In this document: positions 49,375 to 58,787 of the stretch, one piece after another
Layout: the number at the start of each line of letters is the position of its first letter
How positions within the stretch are numbered: the stretch's first letter is position 1
Assembly: GCF_028550415.1 (NCBI RefSeq)
Contig: NZ_JAQQKX010000004.1
Location: forward strand, 1-64,000
DNA: 64,000 nt
Direction of reading: 5' to 3'
Origin: Asticcacaulis aquaticus
Lineage (GTDB): Bacteria > Pseudomonadota > Alphaproteobacteria > Caulobacterales > Caulobacteraceae
Made by a program: the position numbers and the translations under genes
The notes under the pieces: model-generated
Told to the model about the DNA's origin: nothing
The model's input: the letters and a program-made list of their open reading frames with translations, nothing else
Databases searched by the model: none

Positions 49375-49781
49375 TGACTAATCGGAATGATGCGCACCTC
49401 GTCCGACGGCTCCGGCCGGTTCAGGTCGATATGCAGCAGACCATGCTCAAGCCGTGCGCCCGACACTTCGAATCCCTGCGCCACCACAAAACTGCGCGAA
49501 AAACCGCGCTGGGCTATGCCGCGATGAATGAAGTCGCGGGGCGCACCGTCGTCCTTGTCTTTCATCACCTGCAGGGTCAGATGCGAGCCCTGCAATGACA
49601 ATTGCAGTTGATCGCGCGTAAAGCCGGCCACCGCGATCGACAGACGCAGATGCGACGGACCAAGGGCCTCGACATTATAGGGCGGATAGTTGTCCGCCGT
49701 GCGGCTCACGCGCTCGATCAGCACCCGGGTCTCGTCGAACCCGAGCAGAAACGGACTGTCGAACACTACAAACCGGGACAT
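49371..49781 (-). CDS. Small heat-shock protein (Hsp20 family)
   Basis: 136 residues from ATG 49781 (MSRFVVFDSPFLLGFDETRV). The alpha-crystallin domain spans about 30-125: 'YPPYNVEALGPSHLRLSIAV', 'QLQLSLQGSHLTLQ', 'FIHRGIAQRGFSRSFVV' and the 'GARLEHGLLHIDL' motif (usual A-x-x-x-n-G-v-L). It is an ATP-independent holdase forming oligomers in the cytoplasm. An ATG at 49790 is an alternative start. It is convergent with ptsN, overlapping by four bases. No ROSE-type RNA thermometer was recognised upstream. Confidence 0.92.
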   Translation of the reverse strand: MSRFVVFDSPFLLGFDETRVLIERVSRTADNYPPYNVEALGPSHLRLSIAVAGFTRDQLQLSLQGSHLTLQVMKDKDDGAPRDFIHRGIAQRGFSRSFVVAQGFEVSGARLEHGLLHIDLNRPEPSDEVRIIPISH

Positions 49782-49895
49782 ATGGACCATCCGCACCGCA
49801 CCTGTCGTGGATATGCGGTCTGCAACGGCACGGTTCAAGAGATATCCCGTAAATTGGCAGTGGATCGCCTCGTCATAAAAAGCTAGGTTCGCCGC

Positions 49896-50363
49896 ATGAA
49901 CCTGAACGACACGACCGAAGCCTCACTGATCGATGTGCAGTGGAGCGGTACGATACTCAATATCCATACTATTGGCCTGCTGCTGATCAGCCCGTTCTGG
50001 GGCGCGTTCATGCTGCTGGATGGTCAGGGCCTGACTCTTCTGGTCCTGGTGGTGTTGCTGGCGGGCATGATCGGTCTGTCGCTGGTCGCCAAACCCCTGT
50101 TCCGCTACGATCCGGACAAACGCCTGTTTATCGCGCCGGACAACCAGACCCTGCCGCTGGATCAGATCGACACCATCGAGATGGACGCCCGCGACATCTA
50201 CTTCATTCCAAAGTCCCACACCCATGAAGGCTGGCATCTGTCGCAGCGCTGCTGGGTCCTGAGCCCCCGACGCGTCCTCAGGGCGCATGCCGAAACCTAT
50301 GGCTGGCCGCTCAAGGACATTACCAATCCGGTGGTGCGCTTCGGTTGCTGGATCGTGCCTTAA
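49896..50363 (+). CDS. Hypothetical two-helix membrane protein
   Basis: 155 residues, not recognised. Two adjacent hydrophobic segments are seen (about 24-42, 'IGLLLISPFWGAFMLL', and 48-66, 'LLVLVVLLAGMIGLSLV'), followed by a soluble part of about 85 residues ('FRYDPDKRLFIAPDNQTLPL', 'QIDTIEMDARDIYFIPKS') that looks like a small PH-like or beta domain on the cytoplasmic side. This resembles many bacterial membrane proteins with a C-terminal beta domain. It is divergent from the Hsp20 gene; function unknown. Confidence 0.7.
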   Translation: MNLNDTTEASLIDVQWSGTILNIHTIGLLLISPFWGAFMLLDGQGLTLLVLVVLLAGMIGLSLVAKPLFRYDPDKRLFIAPDNQTLPLDQIDTIEMDARDIYFIPKSHTHEGWHLSQRCWVLSPRRVLRAHAETYGWPLKDITNPVVRFGCWIVP

Positions 50364-50446
50364 GACCATAATCCTATTGGATCATGATCTTTAGTTTTAT
50401 TACGCGTTTTATTCCAAAAAACCGCTTCGACCATAGCGGCAGAAGT

Positions 50447-51361
50447 TTAAGCCTTTAGCGTTTCTGCCAGTAGCTTTGCCTCTGGGGCGCGCGACGAACC
50501 GGCGCGCCAGATGACCACGATGTCGCGATAGGCCTGATCCCCCGTCAGCGGGCGCACGATCACCGTATTGTCGCTGAGCAGGCCCGATTGCGCCGCCATG
50601 GCCGGAAGCAAGGAGACGCCGAGGCCGGACCCCACCATCTGGACCAGCGTATTGAGCGAGGTCGCCGCGAAGCCGCCACTGAGCGACTGATTGACGTCCG
50701 ACGCGCCAGGCGCGTTCCACTGACAGGCCGCCAGCGCGTGTTCGCGCAGACAATGCCCGTCTTCGAGCAGGATCAGTTCCTCGGATTTCAACGCTTCGGG
50801 TGTGATGGTGGCCTGTTGCGCCAGCGGATGACCGGCAGGCGTCGCCGCCAGAATCTCGTCCTTGCAGATGAAAACGTGATCGAGGCCGGTCAGATCGTAG
50901 GGCAGGGCGATGACGGCGGCGTCGAGCGCGCCGCTTTTCAGGCTGGCGATCAGGCGGGCCGTCTGGTCCTCGCGCAGGAACAGGCGCAGTTGCGGAAACG
51001 CCTCGCGCAGTTTCAGCAGCGCCTTGGGCAGCAGGAACGGTGCGACGGTCGGGATGACCCCCAGCCGGAACCGCCCGCTCAGGGGCCGCGTCGCCCCTTG
51101 TGCGGCTTCGACGAGGTCTTCGGCGCGCGCCAGAATATCCTCGGCGCGTTTGAGCGTCTCTTCACCGATGGCAGTCAGAATCACCTGACCACGCGCCCGG
51201 TCGATCAGCCGCACCCCCAGAACCTTTTCCAGTTCGCTGATGCCCGACGACAGGGCGGGTTGCGAGACGAAGGCGGCTTCGGCGGCGGCGACGAAACTTT
51301 TGTGTTCATTCAAAAGCTTCAGATACTGTAACTGACGGAGGGTCGGGAGCATGACAGTCAT
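50447..51361 (-). CDS. oxyR: Hydrogen peroxide sensor, LysR-type regulator
   Basis: 304 residues. An N-terminal winged helix-turn-helix ('FVAAAEAAFVSQPALSSGIS', 23-42) is followed by a LysR effector domain. Two cysteines, C204 in 'LEDGHCLREHAL' and C213, have the spacing of the redox pair C199/C208 of E. coli OxyR, so disulfide-based peroxide sensing is expected. It is divergent from ahpC and most likely regulates it and itself from the shared AT-rich gap. The last residues (ETLKA) are typical. Confidence 0.94.
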   Translation of the reverse strand: MTVMLPTLRQLQYLKLLNEHKSFVAAAEAAFVSQPALSSGISELEKVLGVRLIDRARGQVILTAIGEETLKRAEDILARAEDLVEAAQGATRPLSGRFRLGVIPTVAPFLLPKALLKLREAFPQLRLFLREDQTARLIASLKSGALDAAVIALPYDLTGLDHVFICKDEILAATPAGHPLAQQATITPEALKSEELILLEDGHCLREHALAACQWNAPGASDVNQSLSGGFAATSLNTLVQMVGSGLGVSLLPAMAAQSGLLSDNTVIVRPLTGDQAYRDIVVIWRAGSSRAPEAKLLAETLKA

Positions 51362-51363
51362 AT

Positions 51364-51404
51364 AATCTAAATTTATATAAAATTCAAAAACAATTAATTA
51401 GATT
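51364..51404. promoter_or_regulatory. Candidate OxyR operator between oxyR and ahpC
   Basis: AATCTAA (51364-51370) and TTAGATT (51398-51404) form an inverted repeat across a very AT-rich stretch directly upstream of oxyR. LysR regulators bind such interrupted AT-rich dyads (T-N11-A type), and OxyR covers a site of about this length. The assignment rests on position and symmetry only. Confidence 0.45.
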
Positions 51405-51484
51405 TCTTCTCCAGTCCCGGCTATGAGCTTGCCATCGGCGCTTTCGAGATGACCGAAACCCTTTTTCAAAACGGAGAATTTCAT

Positions 51485-52033
51485 ATGATCGGTGTTGGCG
51501 AAACCCTGCCTGACTTCAAGATCGTCGGCGTAAAGCCCGGCTTCAACAACCACGAAGAAAACGGTGCCTCGGCCTTCGAAGAGGTCACCAAGGAATCGTT
51601 CCCCGGCAAGTGGAAAGTGATCTTCTTCTACCCGAAGGACTTCACCTTCGTCTGCCCGACCGAAATCGCCGCCTTCGCCCGTCTGGCCCGTGAATTCGAA
51701 GACCGCGACACCGTCGTCCTCGGCGGTTCGACCGACAACGAGTTCTGCAAGCTGGCCTGGCGTCGTGACCACGCCGACCTCAACAAGCTGCCGATCTATC
51801 AGTTCGCCGACAACGGCGGCGTCTTCGCCTCGGCGCTGGGTGTCCTCGATAAGAACGCCCACGTCGCCCTGCGCGCCACCTTCGTCGTCGATCCGGACAA
51901 CACGGTTCAGCACGTCACCGTCAACGGCCTGAACGTCGGCCGTTCGCCGGAAGAAACCCTGCGCGTCCTCGACGGTCTGCAAACCGACGAACTGTGCCCG
52001 TGCAACCGTGCGGTTGGCGGCGCTACGCTCTAA
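51485..52033 (+). CDS. ahpC: Peroxiredoxin AhpC
   Basis: 182 residues from ATG 51485 (MIGVGETLPDFKIVGVKPGF), with GGAGA eight bases upstream. The peroxidatic cysteine is C57 in 'FYPKDFTFVCPTEIAAF'; C-terminal cysteines in 'DELCPCNRAV' (C171, C173) serve as resolving residues. A CPC motif here matches the AhpC form that is reduced by AhpD rather than AhpF, fitting the downstream ahpD. It reduces hydrogen and organic peroxides. Longer frame upstream (MTETLFQNGEFH) would place the start before the ribosome site and is rejected. Confidence 0.95.
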   Translation: MIGVGETLPDFKIVGVKPGFNNHEENGASAFEEVTKESFPGKWKVIFFYPKDFTFVCPTEIAAFARLAREFEDRDTVVLGGSTDNEFCKLAWRRDHADLNKLPIYQFADNGGVFASALGVLDKNAHVALRATFVVDPDNTVQHVTVNGLNVGRSPEETLRVLDGLQTDELCPCNRAVGGATL

Positions 52034-52062
52034 GTAAAGAACTTCGGTTCCGATTGTGAATG

Positions 52063-52097
52063 GGGCGGCGTGTGTTTCGGCGTATGCCGCCCTTTTT
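52063..52097 (+). terminator. Rho-independent terminator after ahpC
   Basis: GGGCGGC (52063-52069) and GCCGCCC (52086-52092) form a GC stem with a 16-base loop, followed directly by TTTTT. It lies 30 bases past the ahpC stop, so ahpC may end here, leaving ahpD to partial readthrough or its own promoter. Confidence 0.7.
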
Positions 52098-52111
52098 GCG
52101 TCTAGTTTTTA

Positions 52112-52158
52112 GTCGCGCATCTGACTCCAAAAACCGCTGCACACTTTTTGGGATGCGC
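52112..52158. repeat. Nested palindromic intergenic repeat, copy B
   Basis: Between ahpC and ahpD: outer arms GCGCAT and ATGCGC, inner CCAAAAA and TTTTTGG around CCGCTGCACAC. Reverse complement of copy A with very few differences. It follows the ahpC terminator and ends about 20 bases before the ahpD ATG. Confidence 0.82.
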
Positions 52159-52178
52159 TTTGCTACAAGGATACCCCA

Positions 52179-52712
52179 ATGTCTATCGACGCCCTGCGCG
52201 ACCTGATTCCGGCCTATGCCAAGGACCTGTCGCTGAACCTGTCCTCGCTCGCTTCCGAGACCGTCCTGACCGATCAGCAGAAGTGGGGCACCTTCGTCGC
52301 CACCGCCTACGCCGTCGGTGTGCCGGAAGTGGTGCAAAACCTCGAAGCCGCCGCGTCCGCCAGCCTGACGCCGGAAGCGCTCAATGCCGCCAAGGCCGCC
52401 GCCGCCATCATGGGCATGAACAATGTCTATTACCGGGCGCTGCACCTGATGCACAATCAGGAATACGCCACCCTGCCGGCCAAGCTGCGCATGAACATCC
52501 TCGCCAATCCGGGCGCTCCTAAGGTCGATTTCGAGCTGTGGTCGCTGGCGGTGTCGGCGGTGAACGGCTGTGGCCTGTGCCTCGACAGCCATGAAAAGGT
52601 CCTGCGCGCCCACGACGTGACCAATGTTCAGGTGCAGGCCGCTCTGCGCATCGCCGCCACCGTCAATGCCATTTCGGCGGTGATCCGCGGTGAAAAGGCG
52701 GCCGGAGCTTAA
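52179..52712 (+). CDS. ahpD: Alkylhydroperoxidase AhpD
   Basis: 177 residues, helical carboxymuconolactone-decarboxylase-like fold. The redox motif is C131-x-x-C134 in '[16 protein letters not shown]', with H138 as the proton-relay histidine. It reduces AhpC, using electrons from lipoamide/dihydrolipoamide systems in studied relatives. The AAGGA ribosome site precedes ATG 52179 by about seven bases. It is paired with ahpC but separated by a terminator and a palindromic repeat. Confidence 0.95.
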   Translation: MSIDALRDLIPAYAKDLSLNLSSLASETVLTDQQKWGTFVATAYAVGVPEVVQNLEAAASASLTPEALNAAKAAAAIMGMNNVYYRALHLMHNQEYATLPAKLRMNILANPGAPKVDFELWSLAVSAVNGCGLCLDSHEKVLRAHDVTNVQVQAALRIAATVNAISAVIRGEKAAGA

Positions 52713-54125
52713 TTAAAACCGCGAAATGATCCGGTGCGTGCGGCCTGCCGGACGCGCGGTCGGGACACGGTTGAGCTTCATCAGCCCTTCCGGCTCGCCC
52801 CACAGGTCGTAGGCGTCGGCGCGCGTCACGCGGGCCTTAGCGAAATCACCGCTTTTCAGGCCGCTAAAGCCCTTGAGGTAGATGTGGCCGTCGATTTCGG
52901 GCGCATCACCCTTGGTACGCGCCACAGCCACGCCGTCGGCGCGGATATCGTCGACCAGCACATCCACCGTCTTGCCCACCTTGGCCTGCAGCTTTTGCGC
53001 CGAGATACGCGAGGCCACCGCCATGAAGCGGGCCAGGCGATCCTGCTTGACCTCTTCCGGCACGTGGTCAGGCAGATCACGCGCCGCAGCGCCCTCGACG
53101 TTCTCGTAGGCAAAGGCCCCGACGCGGTCGATCTGCGCCACTTCCAGCCAGTCAAGCAGCAGGTTGAAATCGGCTTCGGTCTCGCCCGGGAAGCCCACCA
53201 CGAAGGTCGATCGCAGGGTCAGGTCCGGGCAGATTTCGCGCCAGCTCAGAATACGGTCCAGCGTCTTGTCCTGATTGCCGGGACGGCGCATGGCCTTGAG
53301 CACCTTGGGCGAGGCGTGCTGGAACGGGATGTCGAGATAGGGCAGAATCTTGCCTTCTGCCATCAGCGGAATGACGCTGTTCACGTGCGGATAGGGATAG
53401 ACATAGTGCATCCGCACCCAGATGCCGAGTTCACCCAAACCCCGTGACAGGTCCTCGAATGAGGCCTTGTAATAGTCACCACGCCACTGCCCTTCGGCAT
53501 AGCGGATATCGAGCCCGTAGGCCGAGGTATCCTGCGACACGACCAACAGCTCCTTGACGCCGTTCGCGGCCAGAATCTCGGCTTCGCGCAGGACGTCGGC
53601 CACCGGACGCGAGGCCAGATCGCCGCGCAGGGACGGAATGATGCAGAAGGAGCAGCGGTGATCGCAGCCTTCGGAAATCTTCAGATAGGCGTAGTGTTTC
53701 GGCGTCAACCTTACGCCCGGATCGTTTTCGGGTACTAAAGGCCGGAACGGATCGGGCTTGGCCGGGACGATGCGACGCACGGCGTCCATGACCTCGTCGT
53801 ACTGATGCGCGCCGGTGACCGCCGCGACATTGGGGAAGCGTTCGCGGATCAGATCGGCCTCAGCCCCCAGACAGCCGGTGACCACCACCTTGCCGTTTTC
53901 GGCCAGCGCCTCGCCGATGGCGTTCAGGCTCTCGTCACGGGCGGAGTCGAGAAAGCCGCAGGTATTGACCACCACCACATCGGCCCCGGCATATTCCGCC
54001 GCCGTCGCATAGCCTTCGCCCTTGAGCTTGGTCAGGATGCGCTCGGAATCGACCAGCGCCTTGGGGCAGCCGAGCGAGACAAAGCCGACCTTGGGGGCAT
54101 CGGACGTAGCGGAAGATTGAGACAA
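52713..54125 (-). CDS. rimO: Ribosomal protein S12 methylthiotransferase
   Basis: 470 residues. A radical-SAM methylthiotransferase that modifies an aspartate of ribosomal protein S12. The N-terminal domain has cysteines C20 ('[13 protein letters not shown]'), C56 ('[10 protein letters not shown]') and C85 for one iron-sulfur cluster; the radical SAM cluster is C154-x3-C158-x2-C161 in '[15 protein letters not shown]'. A TRAM domain ends the protein (about 380-450). '[13 protein letters not shown]' distinguishes RimO from MiaB. It converges with ahpD, leaving no gap. Confidence 0.96.
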   Translation of the reverse strand: MSQSSATSDAPKVGFVSLGCPKALVDSERILTKLKGEGYATAAEYAGADVVVVNTCGFLDSARDESLNAIGEALAENGKVVVTGCLGAEADLIRERFPNVAAVTGAHQYDEVMDAVRRIVPAKPDPFRPLVPENDPGVRLTPKHYAYLKISEGCDHRCSFCIIPSLRGDLASRPVADVLREAEILAANGVKELLVVSQDTSAYGLDIRYAEGQWRGDYYKASFEDLSRGLGELGIWVRMHYVYPYPHVNSVIPLMAEGKILPYLDIPFQHASPKVLKAMRRPGNQDKTLDRILSWREICPDLTLRSTFVVGFPGETEADFNLLLDWLEVAQIDRVGAFAYENVEGAAARDLPDHVPEEVKQDRLARFMAVASRISAQKLQAKVGKTVDVLVDDIRADGVAVARTKGDAPEIDGHIYLKGFSGLKSGDFAKARVTRADAYDLWGEPEGLMKLNRVPTARPAGRTHRIISRF

Positions 54126-54206
54126 GACGGAACTCGTTTACAGCCGGGTGGGGGAGAAGCGCGGCGTCATACACGCAAATCCCCAGCTTGACCAGAAAAA
54201 CCAGCC

Positions 54207-55079
54207 CTACTGCGCCATATTGAACTGAATGACGAGCATCTTGTCTGTACCCGACGCCGGAGCGTTATCACGCGAATTGCCGATTGAGGCGACTCGCAAC
54301 AAAGGCTCGCCACCGTTCGGCGCATTACGCAACTGCCCCAGTACCGGTTGCGCTGTCGTCAGGGCCCGGTGCAGCGCGACCGATCTTTCCAGCGATAGGG
54401 CCTGCGCCGCACGACCTTCGGCGGTGAAGGCGTTGATGTTTGCAGTGGCCACAATAATGACCCCCGACATTTTCTGATCACTCTCGCAATTATTGGCCGG
54501 GGCACCATAGGCGAAACACGGTAGTCGTGCCGCCAGAGCCTTAGCGGTCTGCGCGATCATAGTCTGACCAACGGGGCTCAAATTAGCTGTACCCGGCGTG
54601 AAAAGCTTGTCGGCGTCGAACGCCGTGCTGCCATCGCTCAGGCTGACGGTCGCCTCGACCTGTTTTGATTGCAGGTCGCCGCTAAATCCAGCACTGAATC
54701 TGGCCTGCGTTGCGGCGATCTTCTGTTGCTTTTCATCGGCCGGATCGACCGGTTCGGTTGCGGAATAAGCGAAGCACCGCTTGTCAGCGCCGCTTCCGTC
54801 CTCGGTCAGGGCCTGCCCGGGTACGCAGACAACACGATTCTTATAGTCGACCTCCAGCATGACCGTCTTAGACTGAAGCGCCGTCGCCGTGCGCAGAAGC
54901 GCCGTCGTCTGCGCATCCTTCGCCGACGTCAGTTCAGTCGTGGTCGCCTGAAAATGCAGAGCGAAATAGGCCAGCATGATGATAAAGATGAATAGAACAC
55001 CAACCATCAAGTCGGTCATCGACACATAATAGCTTTCGCCCTCTTCCAGTTCGTCAGCGCGACGGTGCCTGAAACGCAT
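54207..55079 (-). CDS. MotB/ZorB-like membrane protein
   Basis: 290 residues. A short cytoplasmic tail leads to one membrane helix (about 24-44) preceded by 'SYYVSMTDLMVGVLFIFIIM'; D23 in 'MTDLM' is at the place of the proton-binding aspartate of MotB and of ZorB in Zorya. The periplasmic part (about 150-290) has an OmpA-like outline ('ADKLFTPGTANLSPVGQTMI', 'QALSLERSVALHRAL') that could bind peptidoglycan. It follows the ExbB/MotA-like gene by two bases, forming a two-gene proton-channel unit. It is not the flagellar MotB; ZorB-like is the best match by motif. Confidence 0.75.
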   Translation of the reverse strand: MRFRHRRADELEEGESYYVSMTDLMVGVLFIFIIMLAYFALHFQATTTELTSAKDAQTTALLRTATALQSKTVMLEVDYKNRVVCVPGQALTEDGSGADKRCFAYSATEPVDPADEKQQKIAATQARFSAGFSGDLQSKQVEATVSLSDGSTAFDADKLFTPGTANLSPVGQTMIAQTAKALAARLPCFAYGAPANNCESDQKMSGVIIVATANINAFTAEGRAAQALSLERSVALHRALTTAQPVLGQLRNAPNGGEPLLRVASIGNSRDNAPASGTDKMLVIQFNMAQ

Positions 55080-55081
55080 GA

Positions 55082-55855
55082 TCAGGCCGCCTTCGAGGAG
55101 GCAAGCGCGATTTCGAGGCGCTTCAGGCTTTTGAGTTGCTCAAGCGAAACCTTTTCCGGCGGCATGAAGGTGACGCAGCCATCCAGTGTTACGAACAGGC
55201 TGGCTTCGACTGACTCGATGGACTTACGGCGGAAGCGCGCGACTACACGCAGGATGATGGATGCCAGAACCCCGGCAATCGAGGTCCAGAACTTGGTTGC
55301 GGCGATAGCCAGAAGCCCCATCAGGGCCGACTGCATGGCATCACCTCCACCCTTACCCGAAGCCATGGCGGCCGTGGCTTCCGATAGGGCCGCAACAATA
55401 CCGAGAAACGTGACCACAAGGCCTACAGCAACCAGAATATTGGCCCACCATTCCAATGCGCGGGCAGGTTCATCAAGACGATCAAACGCCTCGGCTGCGC
55501 GAATCGAGGTCAGGAATCCTGTGCCCTCGTTGTCGACCAGTAAACTGCGATAATTAGCCCAACCTAACACGAGCGCCGCCGGCGCCTTGCCATTGTAGGC
55601 GGTACCGGAAAAGCGAATATCCAGTTTGGCAAACTGGTCGTGAAAAGCTTTGCGAGCCTGGCTACCCTGAAACCCCGCCAGGAGATTCCACCGATCGCGA
55701 ATCTCCGTCAGCAGAGGCCGGTATTCGGTAAACCCCGAATAGACGATCAACCCAATGCCGAATAAAAGGATACCACCCGCCATGACGAGGGCAACCCCCG
55801 GCGATCCAAACAGGGTAACGACAAGGCCAGTGACAGGATCGAGTTTAGCGGTCAT
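55082..55855 (-). CDS. MotA/ExbB/ZorA-like membrane protein
   Basis: 257 residues from ATG 55855, preceded by GGAGA at good spacing (the frame runs further upstream without a ribosome site). Three hydrophobic segments are seen: about 21-40, 138-157 ('[20 protein letters not shown]') and 174-203. This three-helix plan with '[13 protein letters not shown]' fits the MotA/TolQ/ExbB family, closest in style to ZorA. ZorA proteins of Zorya defence carry a very long cytoplasmic tail; this protein ends soon after the last helix (about 55 residues), so any role differs or uses another partner. Confidence 0.75.
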   Translation of the reverse strand: MTAKLDPVTGLVVTLFGSPGVALVMAGGILLFGIGLIVYSGFTEYRPLLTEIRDRWNLLAGFQGSQARKAFHDQFAKLDIRFSGTAYNGKAPAALVLGWANYRSLLVDNEGTGFLTSIRAAEAFDRLDEPARALEWWANILVAVGLVVTFLGIVAALSEATAAMASGKGGGDAMQSALMGLLAIAATKFWTSIAGVLASIILRVVARFRRKSIESVEASLFVTLDGCVTFMPPEKVSLEQLKSLKRLEIALASSKAA

Positions 55856-56071
55856 AAAGGTCTCCTGTCCCGACATTTGAAAAGCGGCTTCCCGGGATTT
55901 CTTGTCACCTGCGCCATGGCCGGTGCTGGCCACTTTGAATGTGCCTTGAAATATTTGAACCAACGCGCCCTATCTATGCGTTTGGACCGGCATTGGACAA
56001 GCCAAATAGACAAAAAACTTGGAAAAGACCTTACTGACCGATATAGACGCAAGGACATTCCGGAGATTTCC

Positions 56072-56725
56072 ATGCTTATTTTTGCCGACACCGCCGACAC
56101 CCAGTTGCTGGCCGAACTCAATGAGACGGGCCTGATCGACGGGGTGACGACCAACCCGACCATCATCGCCAAATCGGGGCGCAACATGGCCGAGGTGATC
56201 AGGGAAATCTGCGATATCGTCGACGGCCCGATCTCCGCCGAGGTCGCCGCCACCGAATTCCGTCAGATGGTCGCCGAGGGTGAAAAGCTGGCTCAGATCG
56301 CCGACAATGTGGTCATCAAGGTGCCGCTGACCGTCGACGGCCTCAAGGCCACCAAGGTCTTTTCCGAACAGGGCCTGATGACCAATGTCACCCTGTGTTT
56401 CTCGGTGACGCAGGCGCTTCTGGCGGCCAAGGCCGGAGCGACCTTCGTCTCGCCGTTCGTCGGGCGTCTCGACGACCGCGGCGAGGATGGGATGCAGTTG
56501 ATCCGCGATATCCGTCAGGTGTTCAACAACTACGACTTCGAAACGGCCATTCTGGCGGCATCGCTTCGTAACACCACCCACGTCGCGCAGGCCGCCATCG
56601 CCGGTTCGGACTGCGCCACCCTGCCGCCCGCTGTCATTCAGGCCATGTTCCAGCACGACCTGACCGACAAGGGCTTAGAGACCTTCCTCGCCGACTGGGC
56701 CAAGACGGGGCAATCGATTCTGTAA
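56072..56725 (+). CDS. tal: Transaldolase (small, FSA/TAL subfamily)
   Basis: 217 residues from ATG 56072, with CGGAGA nine bases upstream; the longer upstream frame has no similarity. '[20 protein letters not shown]' and '[14 protein letters not shown]' are typical of the short transaldolase group; the Schiff-base lysine is in '[15 protein letters not shown]' (K of VIKVP), and '[20 protein letters not shown]' and 'YVSPF'-like '[11 protein letters not shown]' follow. It transfers dihydroxyacetone units between sedoheptulose-7-P and glyceraldehyde-3-P, or acts as fructose-6-P aldolase. Confidence 0.95.
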   Translation: MLIFADTADTQLLAELNETGLIDGVTTNPTIIAKSGRNMAEVIREICDIVDGPISAEVAATEFRQMVAEGEKLAQIADNVVIKVPLTVDGLKATKVFSEQGLMTNVTLCFSVTQALLAAKAGATFVSPFVGRLDDRGEDGMQLIRDIRQVFNNYDFETAILAASLRNTTHVAQAAIAGSDCATLPPAVIQAMFQHDLTDKGLETFLADWAKTGQSIL

Positions 56726-57165
56726 TGGCCAGCTTTCGTATCGAACGCACCCTGCCCTACCCGATCGATACAGTCTATCGGCTGGTCGGCGATATGGAAC
56801 AGTACCCGGCCTTCCTGCCCGGCATCGCCGCCCTTGATGTGACTCCGCTCGCCGGGGACGCCGATAGCTTCGATGTCGATGTGAAAGTCGGCTGGCGGAT
56901 GCTGACCGAGCGCGTACAACTGCGGTTGACGCGCGATCCTGAGGCGCAAACGATCCGCATGGCGCAGGTTAAGGGCCCTTGCCGCGCCTTGAGCGCCGAC
57001 TGGCAATTTATACCACAGGGCGACGGTCAGACGATCATCACCGCCGATGTCGAGATCGATTTTAAAAATCCGATCCTGCGTGGGCTTTATCAGGCCAATC
57101 AGGAACGCCTGATCTTTCGCCTGATCGGCGCCTTTGAAGCCAGAGCCGCGGCCCTTTCAGCCTAG
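56725..57165 (+). CDS. COQ10/RatA-like START-domain protein
   Basis: 146 residues of the SRPBCC superfamily. '[20 protein letters not shown]' and '[20 protein letters not shown]' match the coenzyme-Q-binding COQ10 group (bacterial RatA-like). The family binds ubiquinone or its precursors and aids respiration; RatA of E. coli was described as a ribosome-association toxin, a role not to be assumed here. It starts inside the transaldolase stop (TAATG), so the two are translationally coupled. Converges with glmM with a four-base overlap. Confidence 0.9.
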   Translation: MASFRIERTLPYPIDTVYRLVGDMEQYPAFLPGIAALDVTPLAGDADSFDVDVKVGWRMLTERVQLRLTRDPEAQTIRMAQVKGPCRALSADWQFIPQGDGQTIITADVEIDFKNPILRGLYQANQERLIFRLIGAFEARAAALSA

Positions 57166-58787
57166 GCCGTCATTGCCCCGGCGATCTGCTCGACCACCGC
57201 CTTGACCTGAGCCGCATCGTCACCTTCGGCCATGACGCGGATCAGCGGCTCAGTGCCGGAAGGCCGCACCAATACCCGGCCCGAGCCTTTCAGCGCAGCC
57301 TCGCCGTCGGCGATGGCCTGCTTGACGTCGGCGCGGTTCAGCGGGCTGTCACCCGTAAAACGCACGTTTTTAAGCAGTTGCGGCACCGGCTCGAACTGAC
57401 GCGCCAGCTCGCTCATCGGGCGTTCGGATTCCACCAGTACCGCCAGCACCTGCAAGGCCGCCATCAGGCCGTCGCCGGTCGTGGCGTGATCGAGCAGAAT
57501 GACGTGGCCCGACTGCTCACCGCCAATATTGAAACCGCCGTCGCGCATCTTTTCCATCACGTAGCGGTCGCCGACCTTGGCGCGCTCAAGCCGCAGCCCC
57601 TTCGACGTCATCAGACGCTCAAGGCCGAGGTTCGACATGACCGTGGCGACCAGACCTCCGCCTTTCAACAGGCCCTTTTCGGCCCAACTTTGCGCGATGA
57701 TGGCCATGATCTGATCGCCGTCGACGATCTGACCCTTTTCGTCGCAGATGACCAGCCGGTCGGCGTCGCCATCGAGCGCAATGCCGATATCGGCGCGCAA
57801 TTCCTTGACTTTTTCGGCCATGGCCTGCGGCTTGGTCGAGCCGCACTTTTCGTTGATATTCAGACCGTCCGGCGACACGCCGATGGTGAAAATCTCCGCC
57901 CCCAGTTCATACAGCGCCGCCGGGGCCGTCTTGTAGGCCGCGCCATTGGCGCAGTCGATGACGATGCGCAGCCCCTTGAGGCGCAGGTGTTTCGGGAAGG
58001 TCGCCTTGGCGATTTCAATATAGCGGTATTGTGCATCATCGACGCGCTGCACGCGGCCCAGGGCGTGGGGTTCGGCGATGCCATCAAGAATATTGCCGTC
58101 CATGCGCGCTTCGATGGCCAGTTCGACCTCGTCCGACAGCTTGTAGCCGTCCGGGCCGAACAGTTTTATGCCATTATCAGCATACGGATTATGCGAAGCC
58201 GAGATCATTACCCCCAGATCGGCGCGCATCGACCTTGTCATCAACGCCACAGCCGGCGTCGGCAATGGCCCGAACAGGCGCACATCCATCCCCACCGAGG
58301 TGAAACCCGCGACCAGCGCCGGTTCGATCATATAGCCCGACAGGCGCGTATCCTTGCCGATCACCGCCAGATGCCGGCGGTTGTCCGACGACATGAACAT
58401 CTTGCCCGCCGCCATGCCGAGGCGGTAGGCGATTTCCGCCGTCATCGGGAAGCTGTTGACCCGGCCGCGGATACCGTCGGTGCCGAAATATTTGCGCGTG
58501 CGGTTCAGTTCGGTCATGTGCGTCGCCAGTTCGTCGTTGCGATGTTTCAAAGGGTTGTAGCCGTAGCTGCTCAGGGTGTCGCGAAAGCCGGTCATCTTGG
58601 CGGTCACCAGCGCTATGAAGGCGGCTTCCAGCTTATCGACCGTCTCGGCGCGCGGGGCCTTGGTCTGACCCGACAGGGCGCGGAAGATGCTCGATTGCGC
58701 CAGCCCCGCCACGTCGGCCACTTCGCGGATGGAAATGCCGGTGGCGTTCAGCGCCGCCTGCAACCTTTCCCACTTTGTCTCGCTCAT
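57162..58787 (-). CDS. glmM: Phosphoglucosamine mutase with N-terminal helix-turn-helix domain
   Basis: 541 residues, about 90 longer than usual GlmM (~450). Residues ~95-541 are complete GlmM: '[13 protein letters not shown]' (99-111), the phosphoserine loop '[13 protein letters not shown]' (catalytic S198), metal loop '[10 protein letters not shown]', and '[12 protein letters not shown]'. It makes GlcN-1-P for peptidoglycan and LPS. Residues 1-65 look like an XRE-type helix-turn-helix ('[15 protein letters not shown]', '[20 protein letters not shown]'). GGGAG lies just before the ATG at 58787, whereas M91 has no good ribosome site, so the fusion is probably real. It faces glmS divergently, allowing the HTH to act on that promoter region. 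Confidence 0.93.
   Translation of the reverse strand: MSETKWERLQAALNATGISIREVADVAGLAQSSIFRALSGQTKAPRAETVDKLEAAFIALVTAKMTGFRDTLSSYGYNPLKHRNDELATHMTELNRTRKYFGTDGIRGRVNSFPMTAEIAYRLGMAAGKMFMSSDNRRHLAVIGKDTRLSGYMIEPALVAGFTSVGMDVRLFGPLPTPAVALMTRSMRADLGVMISASHNPYADNGIKLFGPDGYKLSDEVELAIEARMDGNILDGIAEPHALGRVQRVDDAQYRYIEIAKATFPKHLRLKGLRIVIDCANGAAYKTAPAALYELGAEIFTIGVSPDGLNINEKCGSTKPQAMAEKVKELRADIGIALDGDADRLVICDEKGQIVDGDQIMAIIAQSWAEKGLLKGGGLVATVMSNLGLERLMTSKGLRLERAKVGDRYVMEKMRDGGFNIGGEQSGHVILLDHATTGDGLMAALQVLAVLVESERPMSELARQFEPVPQLLKNVRFTGDSPLNRADVKQAIADGEAALKGSGRVLVRPSGTEPLIRVMAEGDDAAQVKAVVEQIAGAMTA

Noticed and set aside
50401..50432. Possible fifth copy of the palindromic repeat
   Set aside because: Only one half (CGCGTTTT...TTCCAAAAAACCGC) matches; the second arm is missing.
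54207..55855. Complete Zorya defence system
   Set aside because: No ZorC, ZorD or ZorE homologue flanks the pair, and the ZorA-like protein lacks the long tail.
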